DNA from: Pseudomonas alliivorans | GTDB taxonomy: Bacteria > Pseudomonadota > Gammaproteobacteria > Pseudomonadales > Pseudomonadaceae | Reading direction: 5' to 3' | DNA length: 64,000 nt | Assembly (NCBI RefSeq): GCF_017826695.1 | Contig: NZ_JAFFZW010000010.1 | Location: 62,001 to 126,000 of the forward strand | In this document: positions 1 to 8,461 of the stretch, piece by piece | How the letters are laid out: each line of letters starts with the position of its first letter | Numbering within the stretch: the first letter of the stretch is position 1 | Notes under the pieces: generated by a model | What the model saw: the letters and a program-made list of their open reading frames with translations, nothing else | Told to the model about the DNA's origin: nothing | Databases searched by the model: none | Program-made: the position numbers and the translations under genes

Positions 1-200
1 GGCGAATAGTGGCCCAACCGCGAAAACAGCGGCAGGTAATGAGAACGCACCAGCGCATTGACCGAGTCGATCTGCAACACGCCAAGTCGGCTGATCAAGT
101 GTGTAATGTGACTGGCCTTGATCGTCGCTGGCGGCTGACGCCCGTTGAAACCCTGGGCAGCCAGTGCCAGACGACGCGCTTGTTTGAGGGACAACTCCAT
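1..200 (-). CDS. YcaQ/AlkZ-like winged-helix DNA glycosylase, N-terminal fragment cut by the window edge
   Basis: Only the first 66 codons are present; the gene runs off the left edge. The reading begins MELSLKQARRLALAAQGF and continues with LISRLGVLQIDSVNALVRSH, the N-terminal helices typical of the YcaQ (HTH_42) family, monofunctional DNA glycosylases that unhook interstrand crosslinks. Family assignment rests on this N-terminal motif alone, since the catalytic part lies outside the window. The ATG at 200 directly precedes the conserved LSLKQAR helix. The DUF1127 gene upstream is read in the same direction, 54 bases away. Confidence 0.7.
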   Translation of the reverse strand, partial: MELSLKQARRLALAAQGFNGRQPPATIKASHITHLISRLGVLQIDSVNALVRSHYLPLFSRLGHYS

Positions 201-254
201 AGGCTTAGCGCTCCCGGTTCGAACCGTCACGCTAGCCGATTCCGGCCGGTCTTG

Positions 255-488
255 TCAGCGGCTCAAGGGATCGTCCCAGAACGGACGCTCGGTCTCCTGT
301 TGAATATCGGCCCGACTCAGCCCCAGATCTTTCAATGCACCATCACTCATTTGTGCCAGAAGGCGGCGTTGGCGGTGCAGTTCCTGCCAGCGTTCGACCA
401 GATTTTTCATTGACCGCAGCGCCTTGCCGAGCTGCGCCGGCAGCGACGATCTGGCGACCAGTACATAACCCTTTTGACCTTTCATCAT
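255..488 (-). CDS. DUF1127 small protein
   Basis: A 77-residue basic protein. The C-terminal half reads WQELHRQRRLLAQMSDGALKD followed by LGLSRADI, the hallmark of DUF1127 (YjiS-like) proteins: a tryptophan-rich helix, the L..MSD..L+DLGLSR motif and a short acidic tail. Some DUF1127 proteins bind RNA and affect phosphate or carbon metabolism; a role here cannot be deduced. The frame is open further upstream, but a strong AAGGAGG lies just before the tandem ATG codons at 488 and 485, which fixes the start. It lies between ycaQ and an AT-rich non-coding stretch. Confidence 0.75.
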   Translation of the reverse strand: MMKGQKGYVLVARSSLPAQLGKALRSMKNLVERWQELHRQRRLLAQMSDGALKDLGLSRADIQQETERPFWDDPLSR

Positions 489-931
489 CTTGCCCTCCTT
501 GTGGGATGACTGAAGTCTCGCGCCGGGCTTGAGATCAATCCAACGAATGTTTCTTATGCAAGGCATTCGCACGATTGATGCATCAGTACCGACAAGCGCT
601 TTATTTAAGCCCCGCTTGCCGCACCGTTATAACGGCCAGAACTATCTCTTCAATCCACTAAAACCTCGACAAGAAAAAACACACTTCAAACTTCATCCCG
701 ACCGATGAATCGCAAACTGAATAACCCCTTCATTGACAGTCATTTCTCAGCTTCTAATATTTAAGAGACTTACGCATGGGCACTTGACGCACCTGTTGCA
801 CGTCACGGGAATCGTTCAATTCAAAACATACCGACCTGTCTAAATAACATCAAATCACTTATATCGCGCGGACCTGATCAATGGATGAATCTATAAGCAC
901 ACCGTAATACGCAGCCTTCGAGGAGAAACAC
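489..931. other. Non-coding stretch between divergent genes
   Basis: About 440 bases, AT-richer than the flanks, separating the DUF1127 gene from the glycosyltransferase pair read the other way. It must hold both promoters. I see no convincing repeat, terminator or conserved ORF in it. The low GC just before the glycosyltransferase pair fits the edge of an acquired segment but does not prove it. Confidence 0.5.
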
Positions 932-2062
932 ATGGGCATTGACGCCGCTAGCATCCTGTTCAACGCCGAGCCGTTCGGGTTCGGTCCTTCCGCAGCAATC
1001 GCAGCGATTGCGCAGCACTTCACAGGCAGCGGCAGCCACGCCTACGCAGGTGAACAGTACTCGCTGGACCTGCAGAAACACCTCCCCTATCGAGCTATTT
1101 TCAATATGACCGGACGCAGTTCCAGAGACTGGGACGTCACAATTTCCGGTTTCGATATTGTTATAACCGCCATGGACCTTGGCATCGCCAACCGATCATT
1201 ATCCCAAGGTAAACGCGTCGTCTTTTACGACGCATTGACCTGGTATTGGCATGCCGAAACACAATGGCCCGGCATTGAAGCGCTGATCCATCATCCCCAT
1301 GCATTCTATATTGCGCAAAACTTTATAGGTGTACGCGACCGTCTGGCAGACCTGGAGCCGAACCGCTATTCAATCGTCCCCCCCATTACCCCTCATGTGA
1401 ATGAACCGCACCCGGGAAACAACTCGGACTTTGTTCTGCTGAATCTTGGCGGTCTGAAGAATCCTTATACGGATGATGCGGTGCTTATCGAATTTGCCCG
1501 CGCGATCACCTTTGCCTTGCGTCAGGCGCTTGGGCAGGGAGTGAAACTTCACATTGTCACCAGCGAAACGATTGCACAGGCCCTCGAATCAGCGGACGCC
1601 GCCCCGCACGCTCCGGAAAGCGTTTCCCGGATGCTGCGCGACTGCAAGTTCGCGGTCTGCACCCCCGGACTGGGCAATATCTATGAATCGGCGGCTGCGC
1701 AGACACCGGTCATATGGCTGCCTCCGGCCAACGACACACAAGGCCTGCAGTTGGCGCACCTGCGCGACGCCGGCCTGATTGACGCGGAGCTGAGCTGGGA
1801 AAAGCTGGGCATCCACATCGATTACACCGCACCTCTGCCAATCTGCATGAATAGCATTGGTGATGCGATTTCAACGCTGAGAAGCCTGGAGCGGCGTGCT
1901 GCTCTGAATGAAAAAATGGCAGACGCAGTCGCCCAGATCAGCACGTGCAAAAGAGGCAGGACTTTTCAACTGATCGAGCGTTTCGGCAGCGGCGGTGATG
2001 CGGTCGCCGCCCAAAAAATCAAGGAGTGGATAGAGAAACCCGGTTGTGGAGATTGCCAGTGA
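932..2062 (+). CDS. GT-B-fold glycosyltransferase-like protein, specificity unknown
   Basis: A 376-residue soluble protein without signal peptide. Near the N-terminus is EPFGFGPSAAIAAIA, resembling the glycine-rich acceptor-side loop of GT-B glycosyltransferases of the MGT/MurG type. Around residues 165-180 is a strand ending LLNLGGL, and around residues 240-270 come CTPGLGNIYESAA and PVIWLPP, matching the G.G...E.....P+++P nucleotide-sugar site of this fold. GAGGAG eight bases before the ATG supports the start. Its last codons overlap the next glycosyltransferase gene by four bases (GTGA), so the two are translationally coupled and probably work on the same glycan. I do not recognise a characterised family member; substrate and acceptor are unknown. 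Confidence 0.6.
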   Translation: MGIDAASILFNAEPFGFGPSAAIAAIAQHFTGSGSHAYAGEQYSLDLQKHLPYRAIFNMTGRSSRDWDVTISGFDIVITAMDLGIANRSLSQGKRVVFYDALTWYWHAETQWPGIEALIHHPHAFYIAQNFIGVRDRLADLEPNRYSIVPPITPHVNEPHPGNNSDFVLLNLGGLKNPYTDDAVLIEFARAITFALRQALGQGVKLHIVTSETIAQALESADAAPHAPESVSRMLRDCKFAVCTPGLGNIYESAAAQTPVIWLPPANDTQGLQLAHLRDAGLIDAELSWEKLGIHIDYTAPLPICMNSIGDAISTLRSLERRAALNEKMADAVAQISTCKRGRTFQLIERFGSGGDAVAAQKIKEWIEKPGCGDCQ

Positions 2063-3090
2063 AGATTGCCCAGATTGCGCCCCTGTTCGAGGCGGTCCCG
2101 CCTCATCGTTACGGGGGCACGGAGCGCGTCGTGTCCTACCTCAGTGAGGCACTGATTGAATCAGGCCATGAGGTGACGTTGTTTGCCAGCGGTGACTCGA
2201 AAACATCAGCCGAGCTCGATGCAGTCTGGCCATCCGCACTACGGCTCGATTACGGAAACCATGACGCTCTCGGCCCGCATCTGGTCATGCTGGAGCGAGT
2301 AAGACGGCGTGCCCGGGAGTTCGATATTCTTCACTTCCACCTGGACTTTTATCCGTTCTCCCTGTTCAGCCGCCAACCCACGCCTTATGTGACCACCCTG
2401 CATGGCCGTGTGGATACACCGGAACTACAGCCTGTTTTCGACGCGTTTGCGGCCATGCCCTTCGTTGCGATCTCTGAGGCTCAACGCAATGACCTGCCAT
2501 CCGCCAACTGGGTGGGCACGGTTCACCACGGCCTGCCTCAACAACTCCATACTCCCCTGCAAATGGAAAAGAGCTATCTGGCTTTTCTGGGTCGCATCAC
2601 GCCTGTAAAAAGAGTAGACGCCGCTATTCGTATCGCTCAACAGTGCAACATTCCCATCAAGATCGCTGCAAAGATTGATGCCGTCGACAGGGCTTACTTT
2701 GAACACCACATACACCCTTTATTTGATTCGCCTCTGGTGGACTACGTCGGCGAAATCAACGAACACGAAAAGACTGCCTTTCTGTCAGGCGCTCTGGCAC
2801 TGCTGTTTCCCATCGACTGGCCGGAGCCTTTCGGTCTGGTGATGATAGAAGCCATGGCGTGCGGGACTCCGGTGATCGCCTTCCCCTTCGGCTCGGTTCG
2901 TGAGGTGATAGACGACGGGGTAACCGGTTTCATTGTCGAGAACGAAGCGCAGGCTGTGGCGGCCGTGCATAACATTGACCAGTTGTCCGCCCGGCAGATA
3001 AGGGAGCAGTTCGACAAGCGTTTCACTGCACGTCATATGGCTGAAAAATATGTCCTTGCCTACCAGTCGCTGATTGAGCGGTCTCGGTGA
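2059..3090 (+). CDS. Family 4 glycosyltransferase
   Basis: A 343-residue GT-B glycosyltransferase. The N-terminal domain starts VKIAQIAPLFEAVPPHRYGG with TERVV after it, the glycine-rich loop of GT4 enzymes. The C-terminal donor domain has FLGRITPVKRVDAAI, then PFGLVMIEAMACGTPVIAF, the E-x7-E type motif that binds the nucleotide sugar. The preferred start is the GTG at 2059 inside the stop of the preceding gene (GTGA overlap) with GTGGAG upstream; the frame is open upstream to an ATG at 2026, which would give a longer overlap without family support. No membrane segments are seen. A LysR gene follows after a short gap. The role (surface polysaccharide or small-molecule glycosylation) is inference. 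Confidence 0.8.
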   Translation: MKIAQIAPLFEAVPPHRYGGTERVVSYLSEALIESGHEVTLFASGDSKTSAELDAVWPSALRLDYGNHDALGPHLVMLERVRRRAREFDILHFHLDFYPFSLFSRQPTPYVTTLHGRVDTPELQPVFDAFAAMPFVAISEAQRNDLPSANWVGTVHHGLPQQLHTPLQMEKSYLAFLGRITPVKRVDAAIRIAQQCNIPIKIAAKIDAVDRAYFEHHIHPLFDSPLVDYVGEINEHEKTAFLSGALALLFPIDWPEPFGLVMIEAMACGTPVIAFPFGSVREVIDDGVTGFIVENEAQAVAAVHNIDQLSARQIREQFDKRFTARHMAEKYVLAYQSLIERSR

Positions 3091-3178
3091 GATGAAGGGT
3101 AATGGCAGGAAACAGCGTTCAGGCTTAAGATCAGCGTGAAGAATGTTTCTTGAGCAATCCATCCGGGAGATTGATGTA

Positions 3179-4033
3179 TTGGCCAACTACCCGAGCATCG
3201 ACACCGAACTGCTGCGCACCTTTGTCGCCATCGCCGACCATGGCGGCTTCACCAAGGCAGGCGACGCGGTCAATCGTACTCAATCAGCGGTCAGCATGCA
3301 GATGAAGCGGCTGGAGGAGGACATCGTCCAGCGCTCGCTGTTTCGCAAGGACGGCCGCACCTTGAGCCTGACAGCCGAGGGCCAGGTGCTGCTCGGCTAC
3401 GCGCGGCGCATCCTCAAACTGCACAGCGAAGTGTTCAACACGTTGCGCGAGCCGCACATGGTAGGCGTGGTCAAGATCGGCTCGCCCGATGATTACGTGA
3501 TGCGCTTCCTGCCCGGCATCCTGTCCCAGTTCGCGCAGGCCTATCCATTGGTTCAGGTCGAAGTGCATTGCGAGCCATCGGACATGCTGCTCCAGCGTCA
3601 CGACCTGGACCTGACCATCGTGACGCGTCAGCCCGGAAACGAGATCGGCCAGTTGCTGCGACGCGAGCATCTGGTGTGGGTCGAGGCCGATGGGCATGCA
3701 CCCCACGACCAGACGCCCATGCCGCTGGCGATGTTCAACACACATTGCTTTTGTCGGGAATGGGCCTGCAACGCTCTGGACACCATTGAGCGCGAATACC
3801 GGATCGCCTACAGCAGTGCCAGCATGTCGGCGATCATGGCGGTGGTCGGTGCCGGGCTGGCAGTCACGGCACAGTTACAGAGCCTGATCACGCCGGATCT
3901 GCGTGTGCTTGGCGAAGCGGAAAACCTGCCGCAACTGCCGGTCGCCAGCGTGGTGCTATTGCGCAACACGAAAAACCCTTCGCCCATCACCGAATGCATG
4001 GCCGACTACATTGCCGAGGGCTTCAGACTTTGA
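3179..4033 (+). CDS. LysR-family transcriptional regulator
   Basis: The N-terminus carries a winged helix-turn-helix (residues about 5-65; LLRTFVAIADHGGFTKAG, then VNRTQSAVSMQMKRLEE), followed by a periplasmic-binding-protein-like effector domain of about 200 residues. This is the usual LysR architecture and length (about 284 residues). I prefer the TTG start at 3179, with GGGAG about ten bases upstream, because it puts the HTH at the normal distance from the N-terminus; an in-frame ATG at 3143 would add 12 residues. The stop overlaps the end of the convergent TauE/SafE gene by 11 bases. LysR proteins often regulate a neighbour, but that gene is convergent, so its target is not obvious. Confidence 0.85.
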   Translation: MANYPSIDTELLRTFVAIADHGGFTKAGDAVNRTQSAVSMQMKRLEEDIVQRSLFRKDGRTLSLTAEGQVLLGYARRILKLHSEVFNTLREPHMVGVVKIGSPDDYVMRFLPGILSQFAQAYPLVQVEVHCEPSDMLLQRHDLDLTIVTRQPGNEIGQLLRREHLVWVEADGHAPHDQTPMPLAMFNTHCFCREWACNALDTIEREYRIAYSSASMSAIMAVVGAGLAVTAQLQSLITPDLRVLGEAENLPQLPVASVVLLRNTKNPSPITECMADYIAEGFRL

Positions 4034-4769
4034 GCGCGAGGATCACCGCGCACAGCACCAGAAATACACAGAACATCAGGCGCAGGGTCCGCTCCGGCAG
4101 AGAATGCGCCAGCTTCACGCCCCAACTGATACTGGCCAGCCCGCCAATGGCCAGCGGCAGGCCGATCGACCAGTTCACATGATCATGCAGTGCATAGGTC
4201 ACCAGAGTGATGCCCGTACTGGGCGCGGCCAGAGAGAGCGCCAGACCTTGCGCCACGACCTGAGTGGCGCCAAAGGCACTGGTCAGAATCGGCGTCGCGA
4301 TGACCCCGCCACCCACCCCGAACAGGCCGCCCGTGACGCCGGAACCGACGCCCAGCATCCACAGTCTGTTCTCATGACGCAGTTGGGTGTTTACCTGCCC
4401 CTTGCGCCAGAACATCTGCGCAACGTTGAACCCGGTCAGGACGACCAGAAAGCCGATGAACCCCAGCCGCATTCCCTGGGGATCGAGGCGAACCGCCAGC
4501 AGTGAGGTCAGCCAGGCGAAGATGAAACTGGGGATGATCAGCATCAAGGCGTTGCGCAGCAGAATCCGGTTGCGCTGGTTGTAACGCCACAACGCGAGCA
4601 ACACATTGGGCAAGACCATCAATAAAGCGGTGCCCTGTGCCAGTTGCTGATCCAGTCCGAACAGCACGCCCAGCGCAGGAATCGCCACCAGACCACCGCC
4701 GATTCCAAAGAGCCCGCCCAGCGTGCCCATTGCCGCTCCCAACAACACAAACATTACAACGTCGATCAC
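4023..4769 (-). CDS. TauE/SafE-family membrane permease (sulfite/sulfonate exporter-like)
   Basis: A 248-residue inner-membrane protein with about eight hydrophobic segments in two repeats. Both repeats carry the family glycine motif: GTLGGLFGIGGGLVAIPAL near the N-terminus and GGLFGVGGGVIATPIL near the middle. Family members export sulfite, sulfoacetate or other organosulfur anions; the substrate here is not known. I chose the GTG at 4769 because GGGGAT precedes it and the first membrane helix begins at once; the frame remains open to an ATG at 4829, which would add a polar stretch. Its 3' end overlaps the convergent LysR gene. The divergent neighbour is ohrR. Confidence 0.85.
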   Translation of the reverse strand: MIDVVMFVLLGAAMGTLGGLFGIGGGLVAIPALGVLFGLDQQLAQGTALLMVLPNVLLALWRYNQRNRILLRNALMLIIPSFIFAWLTSLLAVRLDPQGMRLGFIGFLVVLTGFNVAQMFWRKGQVNTQLRHENRLWMLGVGSGVTGGLFGVGGGVIATPILTSAFGATQVVAQGLALSLAAPSTGITLVTYALHDHVNWSIGLPLAIGGLASISWGVKLAHSLPERTLRLMFCVFLVLCAVILALKV

Positions 4770-4971
4770 GCCACATCCCCAACCAGTCAATGGCCAAATG
4801 CTACGCAGTCTTGAACGCGACGCAAACAACGAAAACAGGTAACGCTACTTTTTTCTGGGTACTGCAAGCCGTTGCGTGCACAGCGCTCTGGAACACATCA
4901 GTGGAATTATCTGGCGCATTAAAGATCGCAACACTAAATTAAGCCTCCTTCACAACGCACGAGGACCTCCC

Positions 4972-5445
4972 ATGGACGCCGACGCCAGCACCAACCCCAA
5001 CGCTTCCGCCGATTGCGACTCGCTGCTGCTCGATAACCAGTTGTGCTTTGCCCTGTATTCCACCTCGCTGATGATGACCAAGGTGTACAAACCCTTGCTC
5101 CAGGCGCTGGGGCTGACCTATCCGCAATACCTGGCGATGATGGTGCTGTGGGAGCAGGACGGTCTCACTGTCGGCGATGTGAGTACCCGTCTGCTGACAG
5201 ATCCGGGCTCGCTGACGCCGTTGCTCAAACGCCTGGAAGGTGAAGGCCTCATCAGTCGCACGCGCAGTAAGGAAGACGAGCGTGTGGTGCTGCTGCACCT
5301 CACCGAACAGGGCCGTGCTCTGCAGCAGAAAGCCACGACCGTACCCGGATGCATTCTGTCCGCCAGCGGCCTGAATATGGATCAGTTGCGCGAGTTACAA
5401 GGCAAGCTGCTGGGTCTGCGCGGGCATCTGCATGACAGCCTGTGA
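4972..5445 (+). CDS. ohrR: OhrR, MarR-family organic-hydroperoxide sensor/repressor
   Basis: A 157-residue MarR-family winged-helix protein. The segment LLDNQLCFALYSTSLMMTKV matches the OhrR signature, whose cysteine (residue 24 here) is the peroxide-reactive sensor; it is followed by TYPQYLAMMVLWE and the wing region (LLTDPGSLTPLLKRLEGEGL). A second cysteine (PGCILSASG) lies in the C-terminal helix region, compatible with a two-Cys OhrR. OhrR represses ohr until its cysteine is oxidised by organic hydroperoxides. GAGGA precedes the ATG at 4972; the open frame upstream is not used. The expected target ohr is 2.6 kb downstream instead of adjacent, with a TonB-dependent receptor gene between them. 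Confidence 0.92.
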   Translation: MDADASTNPNASADCDSLLLDNQLCFALYSTSLMMTKVYKPLLQALGLTYPQYLAMMVLWEQDGLTVGDVSTRLLTDPGSLTPLLKRLEGEGLISRTRSKEDERVVLLHLTEQGRALQQKATTVPGCILSASGLNMDQLRELQGKLLGLRGHLHDSL

Positions 5446-5530
5446 AGGGCATCGGACCGAAGCGTAACGAATTTGAAACATGCCGATACAAACACAGCAT
5501 TAGCACAATCAGGAATACTTAGCACAAGCA

Positions 5531-5555
5531 AATAGCAAGCATTACCATTCGCATC
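5531..5555 (+). promoter_or_regulatory. Candidate Fur box upstream of the siderophore receptor
   Basis: The stretch AATAGCAAGCATTACCATTC continuing into GCATC, 24-48 bases before the receptor ATG, resembles the degenerate NAT(A/T)AT hexamer array of Pseudomonas Fur sites (AT-rich with CATTA and CATT repeats). The match to the 19-base consensus is imperfect. Iron control is expected for such receptors, but the call rests on appearance and context. Confidence 0.4.
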
Positions 5556-5578
5556 CTAAAAATCATAACCCCACCTGG

Positions 5579-7684
5579 ATGCGCATCTTCATGCCTGCCC
5601 CTCTGCGTCTCAAACCTGCTTCGCTCGGATTCTCCATTCTGCTGGCCGGCGGTTACGCCTGCGCTGCGCCCACGACGCTGCCGGAACTGTCGATCACTGC
5701 AGACACACAGACCGATGATCCCCGGGTCAAGGAAGTCAGCACCGCAACACGTACTTCGACTCCGGCGCGCTATGTGCCGCAGGCCATCGACTCGGTAAAG
5801 ACTTCCAGCGTCCTGGATTACGGCACCAATGATCTGGGCACCGCACTCAGCGGCCTTCCCAACGTCAGCAGCGCGGCGGACACGCGCTTCGACGGTCTGC
5901 GGATCAGGGGCTTTGACGCCAGCAATGATTTCTATCTGGACGGTATTCGCGACGACAGCCAGTACGTAAGGGATCTGCACAACATCGAGCGAATTGAAGT
6001 GCTCAAAGGACCAGCAGCCGTTCTGTACGGCCGTGGCAGTCAAGGCGGCATTGTCAACCGGGTCAGCAAGGCGCCTCAGGCCGGCAGGCGCTCCACGCTT
6101 GAAGCGCAGACTGGCAGCGAAGACCTGCGCAGTCTTTATGCGGACCTGAGCGCCGACCCGAGCGAGAACATCAGCTTGCGCCTGAACATGGGCAATCAGG
6201 ACAGCAACAGCTTTCGCGATGATATTTCCAGCACCCGACAACTCTTCGCACCTTCGATCAGCTGGCAACTGACGCCCGCATTGAACTGGCTGGTGCAATA
6301 CGAATACAGCCGCTACGACCGAACGCCAGATCGTGGTATTCCCGGTGTCGGTGGACGCCCTGCCGATGTGCATCGTGGCACGACTTACGGCGATGACCGC
6401 GATGACATCGACGACAGATCGCAATCGTTGCGCTCAAAACTGAGCTATGAAATCAGCGCCAACTGGCAACTGCGTCATACACTGGGCGTGTTCAAGCTCG
6501 ACAGCGATTTCGATAATACGTACCTGACCGGCTACGACCCGAGAACCCGGAATGTCACCCGCCAGCACTGGCAGCAGGATCTCACCACCCGCAACATCTT
6601 CAATAACCTTGAACTGGAAGGCGTCGTGGAGACCTTGGGCCTGGAGCATCGGCTGCTGACCGGCGTGGAACTCGGCAGTCAGCGTCGCGACCCGACGCTG
6701 TATACCGCCGCAACGACGGGGGCCGGAGCACGACCGGTTCCTGCGCTCGACCTGTTCAAGCCTGATCGCAACCTGAGCCACACCGGGCGGATGATCGTAT
6801 CCAGCGACAACCACACCGAGGTCGAGAGCCGTGGTCTTTACGTGCAGGATCAATTGCGCCTGAACGATCAATGGCAAATGCTCGGCGGGCTGCGTTACGA
6901 CCGCTTCGACGTGGAAACCACCAACCAGCTTCGCGGCGTCAAGGATCAGCGCGACAGTCATAGCACCAGCCCACGCGCAGGTGTGGTCTGGACGCCCCTG
7001 CAGGATCATTCGTTCTACGCCTCGTGGACCAAGACATTCTCGCCGGTCGGCGGTGGTCTGATCGGCATTACGCCAGGCGCTTCAGGCAACGCCAACGACC
7101 TGAGCCCGGAGATGACCCGGCAGAAGGAAATCGGTGTCAAAAGCGACTGGCTCAACGAGCGCCTGAGCACCACGCTGGCGGTCTACGAACTGGAACTGTA
7201 CAACCGTCGCACCACAGCCCCGGTGAACCCGACCATCACCCTCCTGACCGGCCTGCAGCGCTCACGCGGAATCGAGCTGACGGCCACGGGCCAGTTGGCC
7301 GGCAACTGGTACATGCGCGGCGGCATCGGCCTGCAGGATGCGACAATCGTGGAAGACGACAATGGTCTTGAAGGCAATCGCGTCAGCAACGTAGCGCGGC
7401 GCAATGGTAGCGTGTTCCTGACCTGGAAACCGCAGATGGGCTGGTACGCCGAGACCGGCATGACGCTGGTCGGCGAGCGTTACGCGGATAACCAGAACAC
7501 CACGGTGCTGCCGGGCTACGGCCGCTGGGACGCACTGGCAGGGTGGCGTCAGAAAGACTGGGATGTGCGTGCCGCGCTCAACAACCTGACGGATCGCACC
7601 TATTACAGCTCGGCCACCAGTGCAGGCCAGATTCGCGTCGGCGATCCACGCAATCTGGTGGTGACCGGAACTTACAGCTTCTGA
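5579..7684 (+). CDS. TonB-dependent siderophore receptor (Fiu/FiuA-like)
   Basis: A 701-residue outer-membrane receptor. A signal peptide covers about residues 1-30, then a TonB-box-like LPELSITA. The plug (about residues 60-170) shows DGLRIRGFDASNDFYLDGIR and IEVLKGPAAVLYGRGSQGGI, the classical TonB-receptor plug motifs. A 22-strand-type barrel follows, ending in VTGTYSF with C-terminal phenylalanine. No N-terminal secretin/STN signalling domain is present, so it is a transport-only receptor without a surface-signalling sigma/anti-sigma pair. The best resemblance is to catecholate/ferrichrome-type siderophore receptors; the ligand cannot be read from sequence. A second ATG at 5591 is an alternative start. 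It sits between ohrR and ohr, where most pseudomonads have nothing, suggesting insertion of an iron-uptake gene. Confidence 0.88.
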   Translation: MRIFMPAPLRLKPASLGFSILLAGGYACAAPTTLPELSITADTQTDDPRVKEVSTATRTSTPARYVPQAIDSVKTSSVLDYGTNDLGTALSGLPNVSSAADTRFDGLRIRGFDASNDFYLDGIRDDSQYVRDLHNIERIEVLKGPAAVLYGRGSQGGIVNRVSKAPQAGRRSTLEAQTGSEDLRSLYADLSADPSENISLRLNMGNQDSNSFRDDISSTRQLFAPSISWQLTPALNWLVQYEYSRYDRTPDRGIPGVGGRPADVHRGTTYGDDRDDIDDRSQSLRSKLSYEISANWQLRHTLGVFKLDSDFDNTYLTGYDPRTRNVTRQHWQQDLTTRNIFNNLELEGVVETLGLEHRLLTGVELGSQRRDPTLYTAATTGAGARPVPALDLFKPDRNLSHTGRMIVSSDNHTEVESRGLYVQDQLRLNDQWQMLGGLRYDRFDVETTNQLRGVKDQRDSHSTSPRAGVVWTPLQDHSFYASWTKTFSPVGGGLIGITPGASGNANDLSPEMTRQKEIGVKSDWLNERLSTTLAVYELELYNRRTTAPVNPTITLLTGLQRSRGIELTATGQLAGNWYMRGGIGLQDATIVEDDNGLEGNRVSNVARRNGSVFLTWKPQMGWYAETGMTLVGERYADNQNTTVLPGYGRWDALAGWRQKDWDVRAALNNLTDRTYYSSATSAGQIRVGDPRNLVVTGTYSF

Positions 7685-7792
7685 GTACAGCACCTCTTCC
7701 TGATCGTGGCCATCCTGCGTGCTCAGCGTTATACGCATGCCCTGCTGCAATCACCGGCCTGTGGAAGGCATTCAGTCAGACGCTTTGATGAT

Positions 7793-7862
7793 TGTTCCCA
7801 CGCTACCTCGTAACGCCCCCGGAACGCTCCGCGTCCATTCTTGAGTGTGATGCGGAGCGCCC
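7793..7862. repeat. Degenerate REP-like palindromic element
   Basis: In the 333-base gap between the receptor and ohr lies GTTCCCACGCTACC, followed by CGCTCCGC (7825-7832) and its inverted copy GCGGAGCG (7852-7859). The GTTCCCACGCT and GCTCCGCGTC wording is that of the abundant intergenic palindromic repeats of P. syringae; this copy looks eroded. The rest of the gap holds the ohr promoter. Confidence 0.45.
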
Positions 7863-7922
7863 ATCTGTACCCGCTTCTCACCTGCCCTTTCGCTCGCATC
7901 CCCATTCTTTTCAAAAATTAAC

Positions 7923-7977
7923 TTGCGCGCAAAGTATTGCCGGGCTACATTCAATTCGCGATTAGTTAGCGCGCAAG
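7923..7977 (+). promoter_or_regulatory. Predicted ohr promoter with two GCGCGC palindromes (candidate OhrR operators)
   Basis: A -35-like TTGCGC (7923-7928) and a -10-like TACATT (7946-7951) are 17 bases apart. The -35 lies inside the perfect palindrome TTGCGCGCAA (7923-7932), and a close copy TTAGCGCGCAA (7966-7976) lies downstream, both followed by A(A)GTATT. Two symmetric sites flanking a core promoter fit repression by the MarR protein OhrR. A related TTGCGTGCAC occurs at 4872 upstream of ohrR. Promoter and operator are predictions. Confidence 0.5.
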
Positions 7978-8017
7978 TATTTTGCGCATAAATTCAAATT
8001 GATTGAGGACAGACCCC

Positions 8018-8437
8018 ATGAACGCTCTCTACACCGCAGTTGCAACCGCCACGGGTGGCCGTGATGGCCGTGCTGTTTCCAACGACAGGATTCTCGATGT
8101 CAAACTCGCGACCCCGAAAGAACTCGGCGGTGCAGGCGGCGAAGCGACCAACCCTGAACAGCTGTTTGCCGCCGGTTACTCGGCCTGCTTCATCGGCGCC
8201 CTGAAGTTTGTCGCTGGCCAGAGCAAGCGCAGCATTCCGGCCGATGCGTCCATCACCGCCCATGTCGGCATCGGCCAGATCCCCGGTGGTTTCGGTCTGG
8301 ACATCGACCTGCACATCAGCCTGCCCGGCCTGGAACAGGCCGACGCTCAGCAATTGGTCGATGCCGCTCACCAGGTCTGCCCTTACTCCAACGCCACCCG
8401 CGGCAACGTCGATGTGCGTCTGCACGTCACCGTCTAA
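8018..8437 (+). CDS. ohr: Organic hydroperoxide resistance protein Ohr
   Basis: A 139-residue OsmC/Ohr-fold thiol peroxidase. It shows LYTAVATATGGRDGRA, the first reactive cysteine in AAGYSACFIGAL with the preceding NPEQLFA, and the second in QVCPYSNATRGN; this Cys pair reduces fatty-acid and other organic hydroperoxides using lipoylated proteins as electron donors. Length and motifs are complete. The ATG at 8018 is used; the frame is open a few codons upstream. The promoter region carries palindromes likely bound by OhrR. A secreted hydrolase gene follows after 24 bases, probably in the same transcript. Confidence 0.95.
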   Translation: MNALYTAVATATGGRDGRAVSNDRILDVKLATPKELGGAGGEATNPEQLFAAGYSACFIGALKFVAGQSKRSIPADASITAHVGIGQIPGGFGLDIDLHISLPGLEQADAQQLVDAAHQVCPYSNATRGNVDVRLHVTV

Positions 8438-8461
8438 ACCAGTCGTTCAAAGGAATCGAAC

